A stretch of 64,000 nucleotides of DNA from Allium sativum (Eukaryota > Streptophyta > Magnoliopsida > Asparagales > Amaryllidaceae), in the NCBI GenBank assembly GCA_030737875.1, contig CM060921.1, forward strand, positions 399,072,192-399,136,191. The letters are read 5' to 3'. Shown piece by piece: positions 1 through 11,010 of this stretch (its first letter is position 1; the number at the start of each line of letters is the position of its first letter). The notes below the pieces were generated by a model. That model did no database searches, was not told the origin of the DNA, and was given only the letters and a program-made list of their open reading frames with translations. The position numbers and the translations under genes were made by a program.

Positions 1-1327
1 TGTCGTGAATGGTGTCTTCGTTAACACTGTTCTTAAACCCAGTTGAGAAAAGAATAAATCTTTTAATTAAGATTATTAGAGTTTCCAGTTAATTAACATT
101 TAATTAGAATAAAATGGGATGTGAATTAGGTTTATTGTGAACTGTGTTTTTAACGACATTCGTTCTTTAACCCGATTTACAGTGAAAGGTGATTTGGAAT
201 TTATAAATCTTTTATTTAGATTTAATGGAAATTTTCCAAAGAAAAGTTTTCCAATTTAATATATTAAATGGGAATTGAATGGAATTCGATTTGATAATAA
301 TCGAAATGAGCTTCTGTGGAGGAAGACGGTTAATGTATATGGAATTTAAAATACTTTTTCGTTATTCCATTTATATTATTGGTCGGATATGGAAATTGAT
401 ATCGATTATATATTGATTTGTTTTTCCGTGAAGATTCCATAATTAATGGAATGTGATTTGGGTTTACCGTGAACTGTGTTTTAAATGACATTAGTCCTTT
501 AACCCAGCTAAAGACAGGATAACATGTATAACATTGTATGTCGAACTGTATGGTTGATCTCTGCTAAATATATATCTGTTTGGTGGTGGAGAATTTATTC
601 TCTTGCTTAGCACCATTCTTTGAGATGTAAGAGCTTAGAGGTTATATATCGGTAGAAATCAATAGTACGGTGCAGATTTTCGATGCGGCATGTTTGTGTT
701 TCCAAAGTTAAATAATCATTAATATTGATTTTTAGGAAGATTAAAACTAAGTGAAGTTTTAATGAATCTTTAATTAAATTGAAAGAGAATGTGATAATTT
801 AAATTATTAAATTCGTGAAATGATCGAGAATGGAGTAGCACCAGTTTTGCCCCAAGCGATAGTTAAATCTTTAATTAGATTTGAACGGTAAATGGTAATT
901 AATTTTACCGATAACACCGTGGAGTTAGTTATGGAGTAATACCAGTTTTGCTCCGTGGGACGATTAGGTTAGGATTGGGAAATTAAATAAATGATTACTT
1001 CGGTAAGGTGCGTTAATCCCGACTAGTTTGGAAAACCTTAATATGGTTTGATTGATATCCAAAGGAAGATTAAAGAATAAATTTAAAGAAATTATCTTTG
1101 ATAAAATTAATGGGAACCTTTCCCAAAGAATATGAATATTTAAATAAAAGAATATTCAGAATTGGAATGAGGCGTATGTTGTGTTTTTATAGCACTTGTT
1201 TATTATATACGCGAGTTATACGAAAAGGCCTGGTTTATACCTATTCTGAATAACTGATTCGACGAAAAGTCGACGATGAAGACGGTGGTTGAAGACCGGA
1301 GGTCTTCACATCGTTTGGATGATTACT

Positions 1328-1332
1328 GATGT
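1328..1332. repeat. Target site duplication GATGT, left
   Basis: GATGT directly precedes the TG end of the solo LTR and matches 6487-6491. Five bases is the usual size for plant LTR retrotransposons. Confidence 0.88.
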
Positions 1333-3262
1333 TGTGACGACCCCCAAACCCCGGTACGACGGTGGCAAGGGTAATCTTTGGAATATAACACATAAACAGA
1401 TAACAGCAGAATAGAAATAATTAAATACACCAGATAATGTACAATAGAATACACTGGATAAACATAATCATCAGAGTTACACAGTATACAGGATCATACT
1501 TAGTACAAAATATAGTTCAGCTATACATAAATGTCTACAGCGGAAAACAAAACATAATATGTACAATAGGAGCTGAACAGCATAAAAAGAGATAAATGAT
1601 AGAATCCATCTTCAGCTCCAGTTATCCAGAAAGAGCCTGCTAAAACCTGAATACAAGACTTCCCATGTAGAAAAAGGGGCACCCGAGTTTGCAAGTGAAA
1701 CAAACTACGAGTCAGCCATGGGACTGGTATGAGAAATCTACTTAACATATTTTTCAATATGGCCAATCACAGGACCACGCCACTTTCGCGGAACGGGCTT
1801 ACTCCATTGGATTGCCAGTGCTTCAAAACAAGTAAATCTTTTAAACATCGCAAAGCGTTTTATAAAAATGAAGCCATTATAAGACTCAGTTCCCATCACA
1901 CAATGCAACACAAACCGGAGGATAGAGTTTTACCTTATAATGGCCAAAATATGCTTGATACGAAGAAAACAAAAGCATTTGATATTATTACTAGTGTTTA
2001 TATGTTTCAAAAACAATTTCAAATCATAAGTACCAATCATAGACGGCATTAATGCCCCATACGACTATATCGCCATATATAGGTATACAATCAAAACCGC
2101 ATGGTATCGTATTTGGAAATTGGTTTTCCATCATGAACCATGGCAAGGGATCATCCTTACCGAATTTGAGACTATCTAGCCCGAGTCTCAGGATCAGAAG
2201 GCATCGACCCTTGGATCGTCAGGGCCGGTCCACCGATGTGGATTAAAATGCCTGAACATTGCGTTTCCCCACCCTTTGGGGCGTAAATGAGTCCTATGAC
2301 TCCATCGGCTCCACATAGTCACCGATATATCCGAGGCGCCTCGCAATCCAACAACCACACAGGTGAAAATAATATAAATGTCAGGGCTGGTAGGTCACTG
2401 ACACCACCTTAGCTAGAAGGAAACGCATGCCCTCCCTGAACTTGTAAATGGACTATGTTTCTGGTTCATACCGGGGTGTGAGGCTCGCGAATCAACGTTA
2501 TACACAAAGCTATGCCACACAGGCCGCACTTTGATCATCACCCACAAAACTTTGCTTTTCAACAGAAGCCTTGATCATCTGCCACTTAGGCATGCCACAC
2601 ATGAAATTCACTCCATGCGACTGATTTCTATCGATATATAACCTCTGAGCTCGTACGTCTCAGAGAAGGGCGTTAAGCAAGAGAATAAATTCTCCGCCGC
2701 CAAATAGATATATATTTAATAGAGATCAATCAGCACAGAACAAAATCCAATGTCAGACACATAGTCCATTTACAAGTTCATTCTGGATCTGAACGAAACC
2801 GAAGGCACTTAATACCTCGCACATCCATACAATCAACAAGTACATCCGGACGGCTACTACTTCAGCCCCTTCAAGGTACCTACTCCTATCATGAGCATCA
2901 ATAGCACCCCTCCATTCGACGTGAAGATCATCAGTCTTGCACCATCTTCATATCTTCGACTTTCAATCGTCGATCAATTATTTGAAATGAGAATTAACTC
3001 GGCCTTTTCAAATAATTCACGTATATTTAGAATTTCAAATCAATTCATTTCAATGGTTAAATTATTCGACATCAATAACTTTGTTCTTTAATGTAATTTT
3101 CACACCAAACACATTCAACCATCAAATATCAAATAAAACAAGCAAATTCAGTTTATTTCCATTCCATATCGTTTATAATATTTTATCACGATTTATCGCT
3201 ATTTTTATTTATATAAAAACAGCCAATTCATTCAAACGAGCTTCAGGCCATAACGCGGCCGT

Positions 3263-3744
3263 GGCGCTGTTTTTATTCAGATTTGATTTACAAATATCCG
3301 AAAATCTAACCATTGGATCTTCACAAATTTTATATCATTAGAAAGATCCTTTCAAAATGAATCCAACGGTTTCAATTTTGGGAAAATCCGACGGTCAGAT
3401 CTCCCGGTACAATCGTTTGAAGTTATGATTTCAAAATACGAACTGCAGCGTCGTTATTCGATTTAATTTAATTATATTTATATATATATATATAATCGAT
3501 TCTGGCGCTGTTTTTCTTCAGATTTGAATTAAACATTCCAGACAATCCAACCGTTGGATCTTTGCAAAGTTGGTGTCGTTGGAAAGATATTTCCAAAGCG
3601 AACCCAACGGTTTCCGTTTCGGGAAAATCCGATGGTCGGATCTCCCGCACTAATCGTTTGAAATCACGGTTTCAAAATACGAACTGCAGCTTCGTTATTC
3701 GATTTATTTTAATTATGTTTATATATATATAAATATAATTCATT
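3263..3744. repeat. 241-bp tandem duplication inside the solo LTR
   Basis: Two copies, 3263-3503 and 3504-3744, each begin GGCGCTGTTTTT and contain the CAACGGTTT, GAAAATCCGA and TCTCCCG motifs, and each ends in a TA-rich run. GL2 and GL3 LTRs carry this module once, so the duplication is specific to this copy or family. Copies differ at many positions, so it is not recent. Confidence 0.8.
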
Positions 3745-3774
3745 CTTCGATTTCAAAACCATATTCACTTCATA

Positions 3775-4450
3775 TATTTGATAAAAATGATATTTTTATC
3801 CAATAGATATTTATTTCAACACATCACCATTTTTAACACTTCATATTTCGCAATAAAATGTAGATTTTTAGCGAACAAAATTATCTTTCAACGCATGACT
3901 ATTTTATTTAGTGCATACACATGTTAAAAATAGTATTCATAGCAACCAAATATTTATTTCAACATTTGTGTATTTTTAGCGAGTCATTCACATGATAAAA
4001 ATGATATTTTTATCATCAAAAATATTTATTCAACACATGAATTTTTTAGCACTTCATATTCGCAATAAAAATGTAGATTTTATTGTTCAATCTATATAAT
4101 CAACACATGAATGTTTTTGACTTCACACATATGGTAAAAATATGATTTTTATCGTTCTAGTCCTTTATTCAACACATGAATGTTTTCTATAGTATATATA
4201 TATAATAAAAATGTGATTTTTATTATTAAAACAATTTATTTCAAAACACTATTATTTTATATAGTTCATACATAAGGTAAAAATGTTATTTTTGGTGTTA
4301 AAACAATTTATTTAAAATACTAATATTTTATATAATCTATATATATAATAAAAATGTTATTTTTATCTTTCAAAGAATTTATTCAATACGTGAACTTCAT
4401 TCAACACATGAATTTCTATTCAACACATGAAAATAATTCTAACACATGAA
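3775..4450. repeat. Cluster of TAAAAAT...ATTTTTA dyads with CAACACATGAAT spacers
   Basis: A short inverted repeat of the form TAAAAAT(n)ATTTTTA recurs at roughly 60-90-bp spacing, for example near 3784, 4009, 4135, 4208, 4278 and 4350, with the phrase CAACACATGAAT between several of them. The same kind of cluster is present in GL1 (10600-11000) and GL3 (56930-57400). Confidence 0.65.
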
Positions 4451-5267
4451 TATTATTGAAAATTTCGGCAACATAACGAGAAGGTAGTTAAAACCGGCAC
4501 AGTCCCGAGTACGGCTCCTCGCTCTACCTCAAAGCCTCGCAGCTTTCGACAATGGGGATTTTCAATATATAGTTCGTACGCAGACGAATTTTCCCATATA
4601 CTAATCCTATTGGGATTTCAACCACAATCAATCATTTCAAATCAACCATTCATGATATTCACCAAATTTCACATCAACCAATAATCCAAACAACATCACA
4701 ACCAATATATATCGTCCATGGTCTGTGGACGAGCGGAGTGTGTGTGTATATATATATAGATATAGATATAAATAAACGTATATAACTATATTTCGATTTC
4801 ATTTCAATATCATTTCAATTTATTTCAACGCGTATATCACTTTTACAACGCATATATAACTTATACATCGAACATACAACTTATACAACGCTTATACATG
4901 AGGTGTACAACGCTTATATAACTCATACATCGACTATATAATTTATACATCGTTGTTTTCCATATCGTTTATAATATTAGAAATCTCACATTGGGTTCCA
5001 CTCCTCCAAAAATAGCAGGAAGCTCAGAAAAATATCCAGTCTCTTCTAGAATGTAGAAGACGTCCGCACGAGTCCACTGTCTCTTGTTTCACTGGATTTC
5101 GTCAACATAGCAAAAAGATACGATTTTTAAATGAAAATCAAAATTAGCAACAGATAAAAGTGTTATTTTTAGTACAAAGAAAACAAAGCCGTATAGCTCA
5201 GTTTAGTCTTCAAAACTAGGTCACGAGATATCTTCAAATCCATTGACTTTGAGGAGGATCGAACTAT

Positions 5268-5612
5268 ACCACATCGAGGATCTTGGAGTCGCGCGCCGGA
5301 GGGTACTAGTCGCGGTCAACTCGCCGTCAGATCAGAGGAGTTACGGCGGTGGAATGTTGGCACCTTCCTCGAGGTGATTCTCCCAAAATACTCAATGATG
5401 TCTGGCAAATCCTGTATGGATTTAAAAAAGAAGGAAAACTCTACAAAATCCCCAACATGGCCCTTCGATTTCGATGCGTGGTTGAGGAGATAAGCAGGAG
5501 AGAAGGTGGGGAGCACGGTCGTCGTTCGTGAATAGGGGGTTACAGGTTTTCTTCAGAAACGAGAGAATGATTTTGATTGGCCAATAAAAAAAATTATTTA
5601 TATTTTTTTAAA
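5268..5612 (-). promoter_or_regulatory. Putative promoter and GC-rich leader of the solo LTR
   Basis: On the minus strand a TATA-like ATATAAATAAT (about 5597-5608) is followed by a GC-rich, pyrimidine-rich stretch down to about 5268. It lies about 0.9-1.2 kb from the LTR start at 6486, the same offset as the GC-rich block in GL1 and GL3. Promoter function is inferred from position and composition only. Confidence 0.4.
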
Positions 5613-6486
5613 ATCCGAAAATACCCCCTTCTACACACGAACTCCAATCCAAACCCAACGACTGTCGCCCATAGCTAAATACCCCCATTGCGAACACAAT
5701 GGGATATGTTTCGTAGGCCCATTCGACTGTTACAGTCAGTTTTTCATCAAATTAAAATATAAAACATCCAATATTTGATTTGAACATACATTTCAATTTG
5801 CCGGGGCCACATACTGATCCCAAAAATTCTAGAAAAATAAATCTAGCTATGTTTTGACGATACGGTCCCAACAAAACTAGTTTCGTCGAATTCTGAGACC
5901 GTTTGAAAAATGGACATTTTCTGGTCGATCCAATTTAACAGAAATCAACCAAACACATTTTCCTTCGCCACGCTCACATATTAATTTCAAAAATTATGGA
6001 ATTTGAAACCTAGCAATAATTTGACATCCCGGAGCCAACAAAAGTGGTTTCGTCGAATTCTGAGGTCGTTTGCAAAATGGCTATTTTCAAGGGCTATATA
6101 AATTCTATAGTGGCCTTTCTGAAAATTCATTCGGCCATAACTTTTGACTCCCGTTATGAAACATCGATTTTTCATATTCGTTAGAAAGATATTCATAAAC
6201 AGATTTAAATATTTTTGGTTTCACAAAAATCCATTTTAATTTGCACCTGGTATAGTCAGTCAAAGTTCGAATTCAAATTTTGAAACTGCCGCGCCTTTTC
6301 AGGCCTTGTTTATAATTTAAAATAATTATATTTATTTTCAAACATCGATTCAAACATACTTTTCGTCGTTATTATTTAAAATAATTTATTTTAAATATTT
6401 AAAATAATTTATTTTAAATATTTAAAATCCACTAAAATAGCCAAATTAAAAATTTTAAACAGGCTCAGATTTTCTGGGTTGTTACA

Positions 6487-6491
6487 GATGT
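6487..6491. repeat. Target site duplication GATGT, right
   Basis: GATGT directly follows the CA end of the solo LTR. The single-copy form is at 14222-14226 in the GL1 3' LTR. Confidence 0.88.
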
Positions 6492-8070
6492 CTTGATTGG
6501 GTTGTACACCCAAGACAAGATAATAAGTGGTGATCGTTCCAGACGTACTTGGAGATCGACTGGATATGCGAGGACCTCTCTCCTGTATTGGACATATAGG
6601 ACAAGGAATAAGGTGCCTCCGGTTTCATTCAGACCTAGAACGAACTTATAAATGGATGTGTGTTTGACATTGGATTATATTCTTTGTTGATTGATCTTTA
6701 TTAAATATATATCTGTTTGGCGGCAGAGAATTAATTCTCTTGCTTAACGCCTTCCTCTGAGACGTACGAGCTCATAGGTTTTATATCGATAGACATCAGT
6801 CACATGGCGTGAATTGCCTGTGTGGCATGCTGAGATGCAAATGATCAAGGCTTCTGTTGAAAAGCAGAGTCTTGTGGTTGATGATCAAAGCACGACTTTA
6901 GTATAGCATAGCTTTGTGTATAACACTAATTTGCGAGCCTTACACCTCGGTATGAGTCAAAAACGGGATCGGACTGTTGGGAGAACATGACGTTTCTTTC
7001 TAGCTATGGGTGGTGTCAGGGTTTTGCAAGCCCTGACATTTTTATATTTTTACATATGTGGTTGTTGGATTGCGAGGCGCCTCGGATATATTGGTCTCTA
7101 CGGAGCCGATGGATATTGAGTCATCTGGCTCATAGACGCCCGATAGGGCGGGGAAACGTGTGTTCAGGAGTAACTAATCCTCAAACGTAAGGGAGGACCG
7201 GCCCAACCGATCCAAGAGTTACCCAGAGTGTGTAGTCCTGAGACATTTGCTAGAGTGTCTCGAAGCAGTTAGGAGTACATCCCTTGCCTAGACTCATGAC
7301 GAAAATCCAATTTCCAATACGTGACATTTCGGTTTTGATTGTAGAGCCTAGTATTGGCGACATGATAGATGGTGTTCATGTCGCCTATGATTGATACATT
7401 TATATTTGAAGTTGTTTTATACACTATGCACTAATAATAGTATCAAATGATTTGTCTTAAACGTACAAAGCATGTTTGGCTATTATAAGGGAAAACCCTA
7501 TCCTCCAGCTTGCGTTGCATTATGTGATGGGACCTGGGCCTTATAATAGCTTCATTTTTTCAAAAAGCATTGCGCTGTTTTGTTAGATGCACTGGTGTTC
7601 TAGGGAGGAAATCCATTCCGTGTTATACGGCATGGTCCCTTGATTTACTCTATTTTAAAGTAAAGTTTTAATTAACTATTTTAGTTCTCACACCAGTCAC
7701 ATGACTGACCTGGAGTTTATTGTTTTAACCTAAACTCTGGGTGCCCTTATTTTCCACACGGACAGCTAGTAGTTTTGGTTTTGCAGATTTATACTCACAG
7801 GATCATGGATTACAGCTAGAAAAATATTCGGAAAGCTTTGTATCCGTGTATTTCTTTCAGTTTGTTTTGTATTATTTTCCACTGCATTGTAATTTGTAAA
7901 TCTCTGATATTTATCAAATGTATATTATTTGATCATACTATGTATATTCTTGTAATCTGATGTAAATTGTTGTAATAAGCAATAAAATGTTCTTCTATTT
8001 GTGTTCTGATTTGTCATGTTCTCAACTCAATCTGAGCTTTCCTTTACAGGGAAGTTTGGGTCGCTTCAGT

Positions 8071-8082
8071 TGGTATCAGAGC
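8071..8082 (+). other. GL1 primer binding site (initiator Met tRNA)
   Basis: TGGTATCAGAGC, two bases after the LTR end. This is the usual plant complement of the 3' end of initiator methionine tRNA and fixes the 5' LTR boundary at 8068. Confidence 0.93.
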
Positions 8083-8830
8083 TTTGGTTTTACAGAATTC
8101 GAGAACAAGACACATTAGAACCGAACAAAAGAATTCATCAGAGATTGGATTAGCAATACCCAATAAGAATGACTCGTCAGAGATAGGATCAGTAGTATCC
8201 TAGAATGAGTCAGAAGAATATTATTTATAAAACAAATTTTGTTTTGAAAATTTAAACCGTATTCAACGTATTTGAATATCTATTTTAAATTTATTTGGAT
8301 AATCGAGTTTATAAAGATTTTGCATATAAGCCTTGCAAACGTATGTTCGAAGTTTTAATATATAGATATAGAATCACACTCTAGTCGCTTGGAGATGATT
8401 CTTATAATGACCGTGACTTCATCAGAGTTTATGTTTGAGCATCGAAAGTGGGATTTCTATATATTTCCAATTGACTGGTGTGAGAACCAAAACTAGATAG
8501 GATTTACTGATTGTGAATTGGCACCAAAAATATGATTTTTGACTATGTAGTAAAGTTATGTGTTTAAAGCATTAATCAAATAATTGATTGCTGATTGTTG
8601 ATTGTGTTATGTGATTATTCACTTAAACCAACATGTGAAAGAAAGGTAAATTTAGCCAAATAGTATCAAATCTGAAATTGAATTGAAAATTATTTGGAAA
8701 TTCATGCATGTACATATATATGTGTGAACAGATCATAGCAAGGAGGCTAGGGAAGAGGAATAAAATTGTATGCCCGACAAATAGATATATGTTTAATAAT
8801 TTATTGGGTTTGGATGATTTTATGAGCCGA

Positions 8831-8860
8831 TTGGCTAGCCGCTTGGCTAGCCGCTTGGCT
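8831..8860 (+). repeat. 12-bp tandem repeat TTGGCTAGCCGC, 2.5 copies
   Basis: Two full copies and a half copy of TTGGCTAGCCGC, each holding the palindrome GGCTAGCC. In GL3 the same place (59021-59045, minus strand) has a single copy within a conserved flank. Confidence 0.8.
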
Positions 8861-9100
8861 TTTTCTTTTTTCTTTTTGGATGATGAGGGACCAGTGTGGC
8901 AAGTTGAGGTTTTAAATGTCTCCCCGTACAAAGGAGGTTATGGAGAAATTTTTCAAAAATTTAGGGTGTTAGTCAAATTTTTGAAGAATTAGAAAATTCT
9001 TAGAAACTGAAAAGTTGAAGAATGAAAGCCAAACTGAAAGTTGAGTTGGTTAGTTAAATAACTTTCAGCTCAGTTCCTTTTCGAGGACGAAAAGATTTTT

Positions 9101-9113
9101 AAGTGGGGGAGAT
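9101..9113 (+). other. GL1 polypurine tract
   Basis: AAGTGGGGGAGAT immediately precedes the TG of the 3' LTR. It primes plus-strand DNA synthesis in LTR retrotransposons. The preceding CGAGGACGAAAAG block is shared with GL3 and, in a variant form, GYP1. Confidence 0.88.
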
Positions 9114-9989
9114 TGTAACAACCCAGAAAATCGGAACCAATTTAAAAAATTTATTTTAGCTAATTTAATGAATTTTGAATATTTAAAATGATTTATTTTA
9201 AATAATAACAACTAGAAATTTATTTTGAATAGAATTAAAACGTATAAATTTATTTAAATCAAAGTTAGAATATAAATATTTATTTTAATTATAAACGGAA
9301 TTGGAAATGGCGCGGTAGTTTGAAAATTCGATTTCAAATTTCAAATGAATGTACAGGATTCAAAATAAACCGGATTTTAGTGAAACCAAAAATATTTGAA
9401 TCTGTTTGAAAATTTCTTTCCAACAAATGTGAGAAATCCATATTTCATAGCGGGGATAAAAAGTTATGTCCGGTTGAAAATTCAGAATAGTCGCTATGGA
9501 AATATAACCCTTAAAAATAGCGATTTTGCAAACTACCTCCGTTCTTGACGAGACCAGTTTTGTTGGATTCGGAGTGTCAAATTATTGGTTGATTCCAATT
9601 TTCATAATTTTTGGAATTAATATGTGAGCGTGGTAAATTTAAACGTGTTTGGTCAATTCAGTTTGAATTTAATCGACTGAAAAATGACCGTTTTTCAGAC
9701 GCTCCAAATTCGATGAAATTAGTTTTGTTAGGACTGTATCGTCTAAACATAGCCAGATTTATTTTTCTGCAATTTTTAGAGTCTGTATATGGCCCTGGTA
9801 AATTGAAATGTGCGTTTGAATTTAAAATATAATGATTTTTATTTTAATTTAATGAAAACTGATCGCAACGGCCAAATTGGCTTACGAAACATATCCTATT
9901 GTGTTCAGAATGGGGGTAATTGGTTAGGGGCGACAGTCATTGGGCTCGATTCAGAGGTCGAATGAAAAACTTACTTTTTGAAACATAAT

Positions 9990-10352
9990 AATAATTAAAT
10001 ATATATATATTATTACTCCCCCCCCCCCCCCCGTTATCTTACATTTCAGAAATCAAATTAAAAAAAAATGAAAATCGCGCGCCCCTCCCCCCAAATCGAT
10101 CTGACGTCGGACTTCGTCACCCACATCCAGGCACGACGCCGCCTCCGACTGCCATCCCCACCGCCTACTCCGACCAACCGCCACCCCATCGATCCCCTCA
10201 GCCTCCCTAAGCCACCGCGGGCTCCACGAGACCACCGCCCCCTTTCATAAACCCTAAAATCGCCGCACCACTCCCTAAAGACCCGTCATCGACCACCTGA
10301 AGCCGTCCACCTCCGATGAACTGCGATTTCTACCCCCCTCCCCTCTCTCGCT
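9990..10352 (+). promoter_or_regulatory. Putative GL1 LTR promoter and GC-rich leader
   Basis: A TATA-like run (9997-10012) is followed by a C15 tract (10018-10032) and a GC-rich, C-biased block to 10352, in otherwise AT-rich LTR DNA. A 60-codon frame starts at 10068 but is proline- and arginine-rich from composition and resembles nothing known. The block lies 0.9-1.2 kb into the LTR, as in the related elements. A transcription start near 10040 is inferred. Confidence 0.42.
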
Positions 10353-10358
10353 GTAAGT
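10353..10358 (+). promoter_or_regulatory. Candidate splice donor at the end of the GC-rich leader
   Basis: GTAAGT is placed exactly where GC-rich sequence gives way to T/A-rich sequence, the compositional step typical of plant exon-intron borders. GL3 has GTAAGC at the matching place (57433-57438, minus). Splicing is inferred. Confidence 0.3.
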
Positions 10359-10375
10359 TTTTTTTTTGACCTTCC

Positions 10376-10535
10376 TTGAATTTTAATTTAAATAAAGCTT
10401 TGATTTTTAATTTAAATAAAGCTTTGATTTTTAATTTAAATAAAGATTTGATTTTTAGTTTAAATAAAGATTTGATTTTTAATTTGAATAAGCTTTGATT
10501 TTTAATTTAAATAAAGATTTGATTTTTAAATTTTT
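10376..10535 (+). repeat. About 25-bp tandem repeat, six copies
   Basis: The unit TTTGATTTTTAATTTAAATA with small changes repeats with a period of about 24-25 bp directly after the candidate splice donor. Confidence 0.8.
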
Positions 10536-10559
10536 AAAAGCTTAGATTTTTAAAATAGA

Positions 10560-11010
10560 AAAGATTGGACTTTTATTAATCCAAAAATTGGATTTTTATT
10601 TATAGGAATGGAATATATAAAAATATTATTTTTATATATGTAGGGAATTAAAAATATGATTTTTATTTAATAGAATATATAAAAATATTATTTTTATATA
10701 TGTAGCGAATTAAAAATCTGATTTTTATATATATAGAGAAGAGATAAAAATAAGATTTTTATTATTCGAATAGAAAAATAAAAATGTGATTTTTATTTAT
10801 TTGAATGGTGCGATAAAAATATAATTTTATTATACAAGCAACGATATAAAAATTGGATTTTTATATGAAGTAGTGGTATAAAAATATGATTTTTATACGA
10901 ATGGTATGAATATAAAAATGTGATTTTTATAATATAAACATCGTTTTAAAAATGGGATCTTTATAATGTAAACATCGTTGTAAAAATGTGATTTTTAATA
11001 TAAAAATCGT
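10560..11010 (+). repeat. Cluster of AAAAAT(n)TGATTTTTA dyads
   Basis: About ten occurrences of an imperfect palindrome of the type ATAAAAATATGATTTTTAT, spaced about 30-60 bp. Equivalent clusters occur in the solo LTR and GL3. Confidence 0.65.

Larger units (their letters stand above)
1333..6486 (-). mobile_element. Solo LTR of a giant-LTR element, 5154 bp
   Basis: Seen on the plus strand: it starts TGTGACGACCCCC and ends GGTTGTTACA, so the sense strand is minus and reads TGTAACAACCC...GTCACA. It is flanked by GATGT on both sides, and the uninterrupted site exists at 14222-14226 in the other GL1 LTR. No PBS, PPT or interior is present, so it is a solo LTR left by LTR-LTR recombination (the usual explanation). 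Its termini and many blocks (for example 2140-2640 against 60570-61060) resemble the LTRs of GL2 and GL3, so it belongs to the same superfamily. Confidence 0.9.
1..8068 (+). repeat. GL1 5' LTR, partial, interrupted by a solo LTR
   Basis: The LTR segments are 1-1332 and 6487-8068; the 5154 bases between them belong to a nested solo LTR. Removing the insert and one copy of GATGT restores collinearity with 12897-16331 of the 3' LTR. A canonical AATAAA is present near 7980 shortly before the LTR end and could serve polyadenylation (inference). The LTR closes with CGCTTCA just before the primer site. Confidence 0.87.
8069..9113 (+). mobile_element. GL1 internal region, 1045 bp, no coding capacity
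   Basis: The region begins with the tRNA primer site and ends with the PPT. The longest open frames (about 94 and 102 codons, on opposite strands and overlapping) resemble nothing I recognise, and the 94-codon frame includes the 12-bp repeat expansion. Blocks at 8915-9005 and 9060-9113 are shared with the GL2 and GL3 interiors, so what is conserved is non-coding: plausibly packaging, dimerisation or priming signals (inference). Confidence 0.8.

Noticed and set aside
8708..8992. 94-codon frame in the GL1 interior as a possible accessory gene
   Set aside because: It includes the 12-bp repeat expansion, overlaps an antisense frame of similar length and is not preserved in GL2 or GL3.
10018..10032. 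C15 tract as a regulatory element
   Set aside because: Homopolymer length is unreliable in sequencing and no equivalent is seen in the related LTRs.
10068..10250. 60-codon proline-rich frame in the GL1 GC-rich block
   Set aside because: Composition alone explains it; an opposite-strand frame of equal length overlaps it.
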